A stretch of DNA of 64,000 bases, taken from NCBI RefSeq assembly GCF_002242685.1, contig NZ_NBIM01000004.1, positions 124,001 to 188,000 of the forward strand, in the 5' to 3' direction. This stretch comes from Oceanimonas doudoroffii. Lineage in GTDB: Bacteria > Pseudomonadota > Gammaproteobacteria > Enterobacterales > Aeromonadaceae. The position numbers and the translations under genes were made by a program. Position 1 is the first letter of the stretch. Every line of letters starts with the position of its first letter. Of the stretch, positions 51,023 to 59,773 are shown one piece after another. The notes beneath the pieces are model-generated. The model saw only the letters and a program-made list of their open reading frames with translations. It was not told the origin of the DNA and made no database searches.

Positions 51023-51590
51023 ATTCGGAATCCGGTGACCGGGTGCACTGCGCCAGCAGCCGGACAAAGAAGTCGTTGCCCTTGCGCCGGGCAAACTGAA
51101 TATTGCGCTCGGGAATGGACTCGGGATCGTCATAGTCTGCCAGGGCTGTTTCCATGCTGGCTTCACGAATAATATGCAGGGTGGGATAAGGCGAGCGGTT
51201 GGTGTAGTTGGCAGCGTCATCCTGAGGCTCACCATCAAAACAATAGTCGGGATGAAAGCTGGCGAGCTGATATTCTCCCTCAAGCCCCTGATCGAACAGC
51301 AAGTCGTTGGCCAGATCGACCAGATCCAGATAGGCATAAAACCCCTCAAATCCCCGGGGCAGGATCACCAGGGTGGTTTCCACCTCCGGCTGTTCATCCA
51401 GCAGCCTGCACTCTGCCAGCAGTGCCTGCAGCACCATGGCCGGTTTGTGCTCTTCCACCACCACATAGCGAATACTGGCGCGCTCCACCTCCCGCCGGGC
51501 AAAGGGGCAGAGGTTGTATTTCATGATCACCTGCTTCACCCAGTTTTCGGTGTGCGCCATGTACTGCGCGTGTTTTGACTGTTCCGGCAT
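51021..51590 (-). CDS. DUF1415 family protein
   Basis: A 189-residue soluble protein. It shows DUF1415 hallmarks: WVKQVIMKYNLCPFARREVE at 17-36, TLVILPRGFEGFYAYLDLVDLAND near 92-115, and YQLASFHPDYCFDGEPQDDAANYTNRSPYPTLHIIRE near 127-163. The conserved CPF and HP-Y-F segments suggest an enzyme, but no activity is known to me. It lies 23 bp downstream of the DUF3047 gene on the same strand. Confidence 0.9.
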   Translation of the reverse strand: MPEQSKHAQYMAHTENWVKQVIMKYNLCPFARREVERASIRYVVVEEHKPAMVLQALLAECRLLDEQPEVETTLVILPRGFEGFYAYLDLVDLANDLLFDQGLEGEYQLASFHPDYCFDGEPQDDAANYTNRSPYPTLHIIREASMETALADYDDPESIPERNIQFARRKGNDFFVRLLAQCTRSPDSE

Positions 51591-51613
51591 GACTCGTTTC
51601 TCTTCTGTTGCGG

Positions 51614-52243
51614 TTAATCGGCGCTAAACACCAGTTCCCCATAATAACCGATGGCGGTGCCGCCGCCGTTGTCGGCGTCGGTCATGATGGCCACCGCCTC
51701 AAGGTAGCGAAAGTCCTTGCCGAACAGCCGGCGCAGATCGTCCCTGAGGTTGCGTTTTTCCCGCACCCAGCCCGGGTCTGTCCCCTGTCGAAGCGCCAGC
51801 ATCATGGCCTTGTCGCCGGTAAAGGGATTGGGCCAGTGCCGGCCCGCCGCAACCTCCCGGGTCCACACATAACTGATGGCCTTGCTGCTGAGCCGGGTCC
51901 AGCCATCGCGCACCACCACATAAACCCGCAACGCAAAATCGTCGCCGGCCTTGCCGCGCTCGTTGGCGGTGCCCGAAAACCGCTCCACCCGCCATTGCCA
52001 GCTGAGCCAGGGGGTAGCCTGCAGATCGATACGCCCTTCGTAAAACAGGCCCGAGGCCGCGCCCCGGCTCTCGGCCCGAAGCACCTGCCGCCCCAGCCCG
52101 GCATCCGGCGCCAGCCGGTAAGCGGTGCTGCCCTCAAAGCGTTTTTGTTTCCAGCCCAGCATATCGGCCGGGGTAAAGGTCAGCGCCTGCGCCGGTATGG
52201 CAACCAGCAAGGACAACAATATGGCAAACAGACGAGGGCGCAT
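51614..52243 (-). CDS. DUF3047 family exported protein
   Basis: A 209-residue protein with a signal peptide (LFAILLSLLVAIPAQA). The mature domain is beta-rich, with WLSWQWRVERF near 75 and DDFALRVYVVVRDG near 102. DUF3047 is a secreted domain of unknown function resembling carbohydrate-binding jelly rolls. It precedes the DUF1415 gene and may form an operon with it. Confidence 0.85.
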   Translation of the reverse strand: MRPRLFAILLSLLVAIPAQALTFTPADMLGWKQKRFEGSTAYRLAPDAGLGRQVLRAESRGAASGLFYEGRIDLQATPWLSWQWRVERFSGTANERGKAGDDFALRVYVVVRDGWTRLSSKAISYVWTREVAAGRHWPNPFTGDKAMMLALRQGTDPGWVREKRNLRDDLRRLFGKDFRYLEAVAIMTDADNGGGTAIGYYGELVFSAD

Positions 52244-52282
52244 GGCGATTTCCGCAAAAAGGATCTTCTGCCAGTATAGGTA

Positions 52283-52567
52283 TTACTCCCAGCGCGCCCA
52301 CCACAGCGCCACCGGCAGCAGCAGGTTGGCCAGCACGGTGAACCAGAACACCGCCTGAAACGAGGGCTTGCGCGACTTGTGCCGAAGCAGGTGGCGGGCC
52401 AGCCAGGCACCGGGCCAGCCCCCAAGCAATGCCAGCCCGTGCAGGGTGCGCTCACGCACCCGCCACTGCCCCAGCCGGGCGGCGCGTTTGTCCCACCAGT
52501 AAACCCCAAAGGTGACCAGGCTGAGCACCAGATACCACAGCGCCAGCCCGGCATAGACCCGAATCAT
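52283..52567 (-). CDS. DUF1294 family membrane protein
   Basis: A 94-residue protein with two helices (5-25 and 70-90) and the DUF1294 core [46 protein letters not shown]. In other bacteria this domain is joined to a cold-shock domain; here it stands alone. AGGAGAAA precedes the start. It is divergent from the acuR-like gene. Confidence 0.87.
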   Translation of the reverse strand: [94 protein letters not shown]

Positions 52568-52593
52568 GTGTTTCTCCTGTGTGCATTGCCTTT

Positions 52594-52612
52594 TATAGAC
52601 AACCAGTCTAAA
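52594..52612. promoter_or_regulatory. Probable AcuR operator before acuR
   Basis: TTATAGAC and GTCTAAA flank a 5-bp spacer (TAGAC-N5-GTCTA), 10 bp before the acuR ATG. The same pattern occurs before acuI at 53270-53290, which points to autoregulation and joint control. Confidence 0.75.
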
Positions 52613-52621
52613 TTATGTCCC

Positions 52622-53251
52622 ATGAATGCTTCCACCCCCAAACGCCGGGGCCGGCCTCCCAGGCAGCCCCGCGATAATCCCGACACCCGCGACGCCCTGA
52701 TCCGTTGCGGCGTGGCGGTGCTGACCGAGCAGGGCTTTGTCTCTACCGGCATCGACGGCGTGCTGAAGCAGGTGGGGGTGCCCAAAGGCTCCTTTTACCA
52801 CTATTTCGACAGCAAGGAAGCCTTTGGCCGTGCGATCATGGAGCGCTACGCCGCCTATTTCGCCGCCAAGCTGGACCGCTGGCTGCTGGATGACGACACC
52901 CCGCCCCTGAAGCGCATTGACCACTTTATGCAGGACGCCATGGCCGGCATGGCCCGCCACCATTTTCGGCGCGGCTGCCTGGTGGGCAACCTGTGCCAGG
53001 AAGTGACCATTTTGCCGGACAGCTACCGCGAGCAGCTGCAGGCCATACTGCAAAGCTGGGAACAACGGCTGGCGGCCTGCCTGCGACTGGCCGCCGAACG
53101 GGGCGATCTGGCCGCCGACGCCGACTGCGACCGACTGGCGGAATTGTTCTGGATTGGCTGGGAAGGGGCCGTGCAACGGGCCCGCATAGTACAAAGCGAT
53201 GCCCCCATGGCGCTGTTCGGCCAGGAGTTTCTGGCCCGGCTGCCACGTTGA
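52622..53251 (+). CDS. acuR: TetR-family regulator, AcuR-like
   Basis: A 209-residue repressor. A basic, Pro-rich N-terminus (TPKRRGRPPRQP) precedes the HTH at about 30-60 (GFVSTGIDGVLKQVGVPKGSFYHYF), and a C-terminal domain has CLVGNLCQE near 118. AcuR proteins release DNA on binding acrylate and control the acrylate-handling gene acuI and DMSP lyases. It lies just ahead of acuI with matching palindromes at both genes. No clear ribosome binding site is seen, so the transcript may be nearly leaderless. Confidence 0.85.
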   Translation: MNASTPKRRGRPPRQPRDNPDTRDALIRCGVAVLTEQGFVSTGIDGVLKQVGVPKGSFYHYFDSKEAFGRAIMERYAAYFAAKLDRWLLDDDTPPLKRIDHFMQDAMAGMARHHFRRGCLVGNLCQEVTILPDSYREQLQAILQSWEQRLAACLRLAAERGDLAADADCDRLAELFWIGWEGAVQRARIVQSDAPMALFGQEFLARLPR

Positions 53252-53269
53252 GCGTTTTTTAACACCCAT

Positions 53270-53290
53270 TTATAGACGATTGGTCTAAAT
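53270..53290. promoter_or_regulatory. Probable AcuR operator before acuI
   Basis: TTATAGAC-N5-GTCTAAAT lies between the acuR stop and the acuI ribosome binding site. It repeats the arms of the site before acuR. Confidence 0.75.
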
Positions 53291-53304
53291 GAAAGGAGCA
53301 CACC

Positions 53305-54291
53305 ATGTTTAACGCCATTCTGCTCACCCAGGCTGACGACAAGGCCACTCACGCCGCCCTGACGCCCCTGCCCTGCGACGATTTGCCCGAGGGCGAGGTG
53401 CTGGTGCGGGTGGAATGGAGCACCCTCAATTACAAGGACGCCCTGGCCATTACCGGCAAAGGCCCCATAGTACGGCGCTTTCCCATGGTGCCCGGCGTGG
53501 ATCTGGCCGGCGTGGTGGAACACAGCAACAGTGACCAGTGGCGCCCCGGCGACCATGTGCTGGTGAACGGCTGGGGCGTGGGCGAGCAGCACTGGGGTGG
53601 CCTGGCCCAGCGGGCTCGAATGCAGGCGGGCTGGCTGACCCGGCTGCCGACAGACCTCAGCGGCCGCCAGGCCATGGCCATTGGCACCGCCGGCTACACC
53701 GCCATGCTGTGCCTGATGGCGCTGGAACGTCACGGCCTGACCCCGGAGCAGGGCGAGGTACTGGTCACCGGCGCCAACGGTGGCGTGGGCAGCCTGGCCA
53801 TCATGCTGCTGGCGCAGCGGGGTTATCGAGTCGTGGCCTCGACCGGCCGCATGGAAGAAAAGGACTACCTCACCGCCCTGGGCGCGGCCGAGGTCATGCA
53901 CAGAGACGAACTCTCCGCCCCCGGCAAACCCCTGGCCAAGGCCCGCTGGGCCGCCGTGGTGGACTCGGTGGGCAGCCACACCCTGGCCAATGCCTGCGCC
54001 CAGACTCGGGAAGACGGCCTGGTGGCCGCCTGTGGCCTGGCCCAGGGCATGGATTTTCCGGCGACCGTGGCGCCCTTTATTCTGCGCGGCGTGACCCTGC
54101 TCGGCATTAACAGCGTGACCCGGCCCCAGGGCGAGCGGGAGCAGGCCTGGACCCGGCTGGCGCAAGAGCTGAACACCGACCGGCTGGAGCAAAACACGCG
54201 GGAAATTGGCCTGAGCGAAGCCATTGACGCCGCGCATGCGTTGCTGGCCGGCCGGGTGCGTGGCCGGCTGGTGGTGGACGTGAACCGTTAA
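53305..54291 (+). CDS. acuI: Acryloyl-CoA reductase (NADPH), AcuI
   Basis: A 328-residue medium-chain reductase of the YhdH/AcuI group. It has VRVEWSTLNYKDALAITGKGPIVRRFPMVPGVDLAGVV at 32-69 and the nucleotide-binding loop VLVTGANGGVGSLAIMLLAQRGY near 155-175. It reduces acryloyl-CoA to propionyl-CoA, detoxifying acrylate formed from DMSP. GAAAGGAG precedes the start. The acuR neighbour and paired operators support the role; no DMSP lyase is in the window. Confidence 0.92.
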   Translation: MFNAILLTQADDKATHAALTPLPCDDLPEGEVLVRVEWSTLNYKDALAITGKGPIVRRFPMVPGVDLAGVVEHSNSDQWRPGDHVLVNGWGVGEQHWGGLAQRARMQAGWLTRLPTDLSGRQAMAIGTAGYTAMLCLMALERHGLTPEQGEVLVTGANGGVGSLAIMLLAQRGYRVVASTGRMEEKDYLTALGAAEVMHRDELSAPGKPLAKARWAAVVDSVGSHTLANACAQTREDGLVAACGLAQGMDFPATVAPFILRGVTLLGINSVTRPQGEREQAWTRLAQELNTDRLEQNTREIGLSEAIDAAHALLAGRVRGRLVVDVNR

Positions 54292-54303
54292 GCCGTTGCC
54301 GGA

Positions 54304-55161
54304 TCAGAAGGTGCCGTCAGACAACAGCTGCGGGTTGCTCACCAGGTTGCGCACGCCGTGGGCGTGATCCTCGTTAAAGTCGTTCTGCCGGCACCACTCG
54401 CCCACAGAGGCAATGTTGACCTTGAGCACCTCGGGGCGCACGCCCCAGGTCACCTGAAAGGGTGAGCCCTTCTCGTTGTAGGCCGGGCCCGTGGTGGAAC
54501 CGGCATACTGCACCGGCGTGCCGGTGTTAGCGGGAATATTCAGGCCCTGATGGCGGCCCTGGCGCACGCCGTGGGCGGCCAGCTCGCCAAAGTCGGCGGC
54601 GCCGGCGTCGTTCACCAGCACATAGACCTGGGCCTCCACCCGCAGTTGCGGATTTTGCCCGGCCTGGCTCAGGCAGGCGGCCAGGGTGGGGCCGGGAGTA
54701 ACCTGGGCGCTGGAATGCACATAGTGCACCTCTATGGTGTCGCCGGGGTAAAGGCTGCCATGACGGCCGGGGCAGATGTCGCCCTGCACCGGCGCCAGCT
54801 CCCGCTCGCTCAGGGTGCCCGAATAACGATAGCCGCCCTGATAACCGCGACCGTCACCGTTGCCGGCAAAGCGGGTGAACTGCCCGCCCTTGTGCTCGGC
54901 GTTCTTGTGAAAGTGAATATTGCACAGGTTCATTCGGCTGGCCGGCGGCGCCGGACTGAAGACGACGGGGTTGCTGCCTTTGAGCCGATCGATGTCTCGA
55001 GGAGATTGCGGGCCAAAACCCTGACCGGTGGTGTTTTGCGACAAGCGCTGACGTTGTTGCTCGATTACCGTGTCGGAAACCGGCTGTTCGAGGGTATCGG
55101 CCATCACGGCCACGGGGGTGACCACGCCAGTGGCCAGGGCGAAAAGCGTCGCTGCCTTCAT
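54304..55161 (-). CDS. Delta-class-like carbonic anhydrase, exported
   Basis: A 285-residue protein with a signal peptide (TLFALATGVVTPVAVMA). The family core has GFGPQSPRDID near 48 and MNLCNIHFHKNAEHKGGQF near 77-95, with His ligands in IHFHKNAEHKG. SLYPGDTIEVHYVHSSA follows near 136-152 with a second His cluster. This matches the PF10563-type delta carbonic anhydrases known from marine algae and some marine bacteria. It probably equilibrates CO2 and bicarbonate in the periplasm. The start is set at 55161 by GGGAAG upstream. It is convergent with acuI. Confidence 0.8.
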   Translation of the reverse strand: MKAATLFALATGVVTPVAVMADTLEQPVSDTVIEQQRQRLSQNTTGQGFGPQSPRDIDRLKGSNPVVFSPAPPASRMNLCNIHFHKNAEHKGGQFTRFAGNGDGRGYQGGYRYSGTLSERELAPVQGDICPGRHGSLYPGDTIEVHYVHSSAQVTPGPTLAACLSQAGQNPQLRVEAQVYVLVNDAGAADFGELAAHGVRQGRHQGLNIPANTGTPVQYAGSTTGPAYNEKGSPFQVTWGVRPEVLKVNIASVGEWCRQNDFNEDHAHGVRNLVSNPQLLSDGTF

Positions 55162-55303
55162 GTTCTTCCCTGTGTGGAATGAATGAGACTCGAATGCTAA
55201 CCACCCTCGCCGACCTGTCAAGCCGGCCCGGGCCGCGGTAACGGGCTGTTATCCCGTCAGAATCCCGCTAAAATGCATTTCTTTTCGCCTACGCCGATCC
55301 TGA

Positions 55304-55681
55304 ATGTTACCCGTGCCGCGCCTTCATCAGCCCGTTTGCCGTGCCGCCGCCTGGCTGGCGCTGCTGGCGACCCTGATGATCTATGCGGCGCCGCTGGTTT
55401 CCCAGCGACTGGTGGCAACGTCGCCTCATCATTCGGCGCACCATTCATCCCATCATGACGCCGGTCATCACGGCCACCATGCCCCGGCCACCGACCACCA
55501 TGCCGGTCACGAGGCTTGCGGCTACTGCACCCTGCTGGGCCAGCTGTGGTGGTGTGTCGTCCGGCCTGCCGCCGCCGCCGTGGCACCCGCGACCGTGCCC
55601 CCGGCCCTGTACGAGCCGGCCACGCCGCCGCTGGCGCGGGGGCACGCCCCCTTTCAGCCCCGCGCCCCGCCACCGAGTTGA
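55304..55681 (+). CDS. DUF2946-type His-rich membrane-anchored protein
   Basis: A 125-residue protein with one N-terminal helix (AAAWLALLATLMIYAAPLVS) and a His-rich stretch (about 42-68, with HH and DHHAGHEAC motifs). A CGYCTLLGQLWW segment near 71 and a Pro/Ala-rich tail follow. DUF2946 proteins are often next to copper or siderophore genes and may bind metal in the periplasm. The start lacks a clear ribosome binding site. It runs in the direction of the PepSY gene. Confidence 0.72.
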   Translation: MLPVPRLHQPVCRAAAWLALLATLMIYAAPLVSQRLVATSPHHSAHHSSHHDAGHHGHHAPATDHHAGHEACGYCTLLGQLWWCVVRPAAAAVAPATVPPALYEPATPPLARGHAPFQPRAPPPS

Positions 55682-55799
55682 TGCTCTTGCTTATGTCCGC
55701 GCCCACCGGCACGGCAATCTTTTTGACGGTGTTTCGCTGCGTCGAAACGCCCTTATGTTGGCGCGCGCCATGCTCGGCGGCGCCCCGCAAGGAATTCTT

Positions 55800-57194
55800 A
55801 TGGCATCATCAACCCCAGCCCGGCAACGCTCAGGCAACGCGGCCCGGGCCACTGCCCTGACCGCCTTTCTGACCCGGCTGCATTTTTATATTGGCCTCTT
55901 CGTGGGCCCCTTTATTCTGGTGGCCGCCCTCACCGGCACCCTCTATGTGCTGACCCCCCAGCTGGAAAACCGGCTGTATGCCGATCAGCTCACCACAGAC
56001 TCTACCGGCCCGCAGAGGCCACTGGCGGAGCAGATTGCCGCCGCCCAGGCCAGCCTGCATGGCGAGGAAACCCTGGCCAAGGTGCGCCCGGCACCGGCGC
56101 CCGGCACCACCACGAGAGTGATGTTCCATCAGCCCGGCCTGAACGACTATGAACACCTGGCGGTGTTTGTGGATCCGGTCACCCTTGAAGTAAAGGGAAC
56201 CCTGGTCAGCTACGGCACCAGCGGCACCCTGCCCGCCCGCATTGTTCTCGACTATCTGCACCGCCACCTGATGCTGGGGGAAGCGGGCCGCATTTACAGC
56301 GAGCTGGCCGCCTCATGGCTGTGGATTGCCGCCCTGGGCGGCGTATGGATGTGGTGGCGCACCGGCCGGGGCGGTCGTGGTGCCGGCCGCAGCCCACGGC
56401 GCAGGCTGCGCCGCTGGCACAGCCTGACCGGACTGTGGCTTGTGGTGGGGCTGGTGTTCTTTTCGGCCACCGGGCTGACCTGGTCCAAATGGGCTGGCAG
56501 CAACATAGGCGCGCTGCGTGCCCAGATGGGCTGGGTCACCCCGTCATTGTCGGTGCAGCTCAACGGCACCGCCCCCGCGAATCACGCTCAGGGCGCACAC
56601 GCCGGCCACGGCGATCACGGCACCCATGGTGCGCCCGCCATGCCCACCAGCCTGGCGCTCTGGGACCAGGTGCTGGCCAGCGCCCGGGCCGCCGGCATCG
56701 ACGCCGGCAAGCTGGAAATCAGCCCCGCCGCCAATGCCGACAGCGCCTGGCAGGTCAAAGAGCTGGACCGCTCCTGGCCCACCCAGGTAGATGCGGTGGC
56801 GGTCGACCCGCGCGATATGAGCATTACCAGCCGGGCCGATTTTGCCGACTATTCGCTGGTGGCCAAGCTGATCCGCTGGGGCATAGACGCCCATATGGGC
56901 ATTTTGTTCGGCCTGCCCAACCAGTTGCTGCTGGCGGCCTTTGGCGTGGCCCTTAGCGCCATGACGGTGCTCGGCTACTGGATGTGGTGGCGTCGCCGCC
57001 CCGCTCCCGGTGCCACTCAGGCCTTGCTGTGCCAAAGCTGGGCCCGCCTTGGCCTGCCCGCGCGCCTCGTTAGCCTGCTGCTGGCCCTGGCTCTGGGCTG
57101 GAGCCTGCCGCTGATGGGCGCCAGCCTGCTGCTGTTTGTGCTGATCGATCTGCTGCGCGCACGCACCGCCGAGGCCGCCACCGAACCCGCCTGA
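55800..57194 (+). CDS. PepSY-associated TM domain protein, putative metal reductase/permease
   Basis: A 464-residue inner-membrane protein with the PepSY-TM layout. It has a first helix LHFYIGLFVGPFILVAALTGTLYVL near 27-51, a periplasmic PepSY region, LRRWHSLTGLWLVVGLVFFSATGLTWSKW near 190-220, a His-rich loop (AHAGHGDHGTHGAP near 265) and C-terminal helices. Such proteins occur with iron-siderophore or copper uptake systems. The start at 55800 has AAGGAA 7 bp upstream; the frame is open further upstream across the DUF2946 gene. It lies 118 bp after that gene. Confidence 0.82.
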   Translation: MASSTPARQRSGNAARATALTAFLTRLHFYIGLFVGPFILVAALTGTLYVLTPQLENRLYADQLTTDSTGPQRPLAEQIAAAQASLHGEETLAKVRPAPAPGTTTRVMFHQPGLNDYEHLAVFVDPVTLEVKGTLVSYGTSGTLPARIVLDYLHRHLMLGEAGRIYSELAASWLWIAALGGVWMWWRTGRGGRGAGRSPRRRLRRWHSLTGLWLVVGLVFFSATGLTWSKWAGSNIGALRAQMGWVTPSLSVQLNGTAPANHAQGAHAGHGDHGTHGAPAMPTSLALWDQVLASARAAGIDAGKLEISPAANADSAWQVKELDRSWPTQVDAVAVDPRDMSITSRADFADYSLVAKLIRWGIDAHMGILFGLPNQLLLAAFGVALSAMTVLGYWMWWRRRPAPGATQALLCQSWARLGLPARLVSLLLALALGWSLPLMGASLLLFVLIDLLRARTAEAATEPA

Positions 57195-57205
57195 CCACCT
57201 CACCC

Positions 57206-57231
57206 ACGGCGGGCCCCGGCCCGCCGTTTTG
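57206..57231. terminator. Terminator between the PepSY gene and the ABC exporter gene
   Basis: CGGCGGGCC and GGCCCGCCG arms are followed by TTTT on the plus strand. Confidence 0.75.
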
Positions 57232-59028
57232 CTAAGGCTCGCCCCGAAAGCGCTGCTGCTGTTGCAGCCGCCATAGCTGGGCGTAGCGCCCATCCTTTGC
57301 CAGCAACTGCTCATGGTTGCCCTGCTCGGCAATGCGTCCTTCCTGCATCACCAGAATATGATCGGCGTCCACTATGGTGGACAGCCGGTGGGCGATCACC
57401 AGGCTGCTCTGACCTTGAGATACCTCGCGAATGGCGCGCAAAATGCTGCGCTCGGAGCGGCTGTCCAGGGACGAGGTGGCCTCGTCAAACACCAGTATCG
57501 GCGGGCGCTTTAGAATGGTGCGGGCAATGGCCACCCGCTGCTTTTCGCCGCCGCTGAGTTTCAGCCCCCGCTCCCCCACCAGGGTGGCGCTGCCTTCGGG
57601 CAGGCTGGCGATAAAGTCACTCAGGTGCGCCAGGCGTATGGCCTCGTTCACCTCCTGCTCGCTGGCGTCGATGCGGCCATAACGAATGTTGTCGTAAATG
57701 GAGGCGTTAAACAGCACCGTATCTTGCGGCACGATGCCGATGGCCCGGCGCAGCGAAGCCTGGCTCACCTCACGAATGTCCTGACCGTCGATCAAAATGG
57801 CGCCCTCTCCCACCTCGTAAAAGCGAAACAGCAGCTTCACCAGGGTGGACTTTCCCGAGCCGCTGGCCCCCACCACCGCCAGCTTTTGCCGGGGCCTCAG
57901 GGTAAAGCTCAGCTCATGCAGAATCTGCCGGTCGGGGCGATAGCCAAAGCTGACGTTACGAAACTCGATTTCGCCCCGAGTGACCTTAAGCTCGGGCGCA
58001 TTCTCCACATCATTGATTTGCGGCCGGCGGCGCAGCAGGGCAAACATGCGCTCAATGTTGGCCAGCGAGCCCTTCATCTCCCGGTACACAAAACCGAGAA
58101 AATTCAGCGGCAGAAACAGCTGCATCATAAAGGCGTTGATCAGCACAAAGTCGCCCAGGGTCATGGTGCCCGCCACCACCCGCTGGCCGGCCAGCACCAT
58201 CATGGCGGTCATGGCCACGGCAATGATCAGCGCCTGGCCGCCGTTCAGGGCAAACAGGCTGAGCCGGTTGTTGCGCCGGGCCCGCTCCCACTCCGCAAGG
58301 TCTTGGTCGTAGCGGCCCGCCTCGTACTGCTCGTTGTTGAAGTATTTCACCGTTTCAAAGTTGAGCAGGCTGTCTACCGCCCGGCTGTGGGTTTGCGAGT
58401 CGGCCTTGTTGGCGGCGCGCACAAAGCCGGTGCGCCAGTCGGTGGCCACCACCGACCAGGCCACGTACGCCACCACGGCGCCAAGCGTGATCAGTGCAAA
58501 CCACACCGAGTAGTTGATCAGCAGCAGCGCCGTGACCAGGCCGATCTCCAGCAAGGTAGGCACGATATTGAACACCATAAAGCGCAGCAAAAAGCCCACC
58601 CCGGTCACGCCCCGCTCTATGTCGCGCGACAGGCCGCCGGTGCTGCGGTTGAGGTGAAAGTCGAGCTCCAGCCGGTGCAGGTGGTTGAACACGCCGAGGC
58701 CAATGCGGCGCATGGCCCGCTCGGTAACCCGGCCAAACAGGGCATCGCGAATTTCGCCAAACAGCACGTTGGCAAAGCGCACCGTGCCGTAGGCCAGCAG
58801 CAACCCCAGGGGCAGCGCCACCACAGTGCTGACGGCGGTGTCCATGCCATCGACAATGTATTTGAGAATAAAGGGCAGGCCCACGCTGGCCAGCTTGGCC
58901 GCCACCAGGCAGCACAGCGCCAGGCCAATGCGGCCCTTGTAGGCCAGCAGGTAAGGAACAAGCGTTTTCAGGGTGCGAATATTGATGGTGGCGTCATCCA
59001 TATCCGGGTGGTACGAGCCTCGGCGCAT
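57232..59028 (-). CDS. ATM1-type ABC exporter (fused permease-ATPase)
   Basis: A 598-residue half-transporter. The six-helix membrane domain covers about 25-320 and includes the RHHLxLDFHLNRSTGGLSRDIERG-like loop near 110-135. The ATPase domain has Walker A VGASGSGKSTL near 385, signature LSGGEKQRVAIARTIL near 490, Walker B ILVFDEATSSLD and the switch His in VIAHRLSTI. The FETVKYFNN segment marks the ATM1/heavy-metal exporter group, which moves glutathione-linked metals or sulfur species. It shares a strand with the DUF2459 gene, 7 bp behind it. Confidence 0.9.
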   Translation of the reverse strand: MRRGSYHPDMDDATINIRTLKTLVPYLLAYKGRIGLALCCLVAAKLASVGLPFILKYIVDGMDTAVSTVVALPLGLLLAYGTVRFANVLFGEIRDALFGRVTERAMRRIGLGVFNHLHRLELDFHLNRSTGGLSRDIERGVTGVGFLLRFMVFNIVPTLLEIGLVTALLLINYSVWFALITLGAVVAYVAWSVVATDWRTGFVRAANKADSQTHSRAVDSLLNFETVKYFNNEQYEAGRYDQDLAEWERARRNNRLSLFALNGGQALIIAVAMTAMMVLAGQRVVAGTMTLGDFVLINAFMMQLFLPLNFLGFVYREMKGSLANIERMFALLRRRPQINDVENAPELKVTRGEIEFRNVSFGYRPDRQILHELSFTLRPRQKLAVVGASGSGKSTLVKLLFRFYEVGEGAILIDGQDIREVSQASLRRAIGIVPQDTVLFNASIYDNIRYGRIDASEQEVNEAIRLAHLSDFIASLPEGSATLVGERGLKLSGGEKQRVAIARTILKRPPILVFDEATSSLDSRSERSILRAIREVSQGQSSLVIAHRLSTIVDADHILVMQEGRIAEQGNHEQLLAKDGRYAQLWRLQQQQRFRGEP

Positions 59029-59035
59029 GGGTCAG

Positions 59036-59689
59036 TCAGTTGTGTGAAGAATACCCCTGAGCATACTCCCCTTTGGCGGAACGGGCCTGGCGCATCAGTG
59101 CCCCGGCGGTAAACGCCAGCGCCGGGCGCAGGGGCAGCCCCGCCGCCACCAGCCGCCGGGCCACCCAGGTGTTGCAGGTGTGCAACAGATGATAGGACTC
59201 CACCGAGGCATAAAAGCGGCCGCCGCCATAGCGCCCCGCGCCCACGTCCCTTAAATTGCCCGCCTCGTTGCGGGCAAAGGACGCCGCCACCTCGCCCAGC
59301 AGCCGCTCCATGCCGGCGGGGGGTACGCTCAGTTCCAGCACCGGCAGCCCGGCAAATGCCACCGCCGGTGACTGCGACAACGGCACCAGGTGCAGCACGG
59401 TATCCGTGGGCCAGAGCAGGGCCCGCAATGCCAGCCCGGCCCCCGCCCGCTCATGCTGATAAAACGCCCGATCACCCCAGCCCACTTCAATCAACCGGGC
59501 GGCAGGAAAGGCTGCTTTCAGTTCCGACAAATGCCGCTGCAATCCCACCGCCGGCAACACCAGCCCCACATGCCGGCCGTGATCCACCAGATACAAATCT
59601 TGCCCCCGCTCCTTCGCCGGCCGCCACTCACTCGCCGCACCGCAGCCGGTGCAGAGCAAGGCAAGCAGCAGTACAAGCCAAAGGTGCAT
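59036..59689 (-). CDS. DUF2459 family lipoprotein
   Basis: A 217-residue protein with a lipobox (LLCTGC near residue 15) and a DUF2459 domain: DLYLVDHGRHVGLVLP near 32-47, VGWGDRAFYQ near 69-78 and a C-terminal LLHTCNTWVARRLVAAGLPLRPALAFTAG near 170-198. The His, Cys and Asn positions suggest an NlpC/P60-like papain-fold enzyme, but this is unproven. It is probably co-transcribed with the ABC exporter, 7 bp downstream. Confidence 0.85.
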   Translation of the reverse strand: MHLWLVLLLALLCTGCGAASEWRPAKERGQDLYLVDHGRHVGLVLPAVGLQRHLSELKAAFPAARLIEVGWGDRAFYQHERAGAGLALRALLWPTDTVLHLVPLSQSPAVAFAGLPVLELSVPPAGMERLLGEVAASFARNEAGNLRDVGAGRYGGGRFYASVESYHLLHTCNTWVARRLVAAGLPLRPALAFTAGALMRQARSAKGEYAQGYSSHN

Positions 59690-59740
59690 AGTGAATTCTC
59701 AGGCGATGGGGATGATTCTTGAGTATTGCAGATAAAGAAA

Positions 59741-59773
59741 AGCAAAACGGGCCACGATGGGCCCGTTTTGCTT
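59741..59773. terminator. Symmetrical terminator upstream of the DUF2459 gene
   Basis: AGCAAAACGGGCC and GGCCCGTTTTGCT arms flank a short loop. It may end the cupin transcript coming from the right. Confidence 0.75.
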
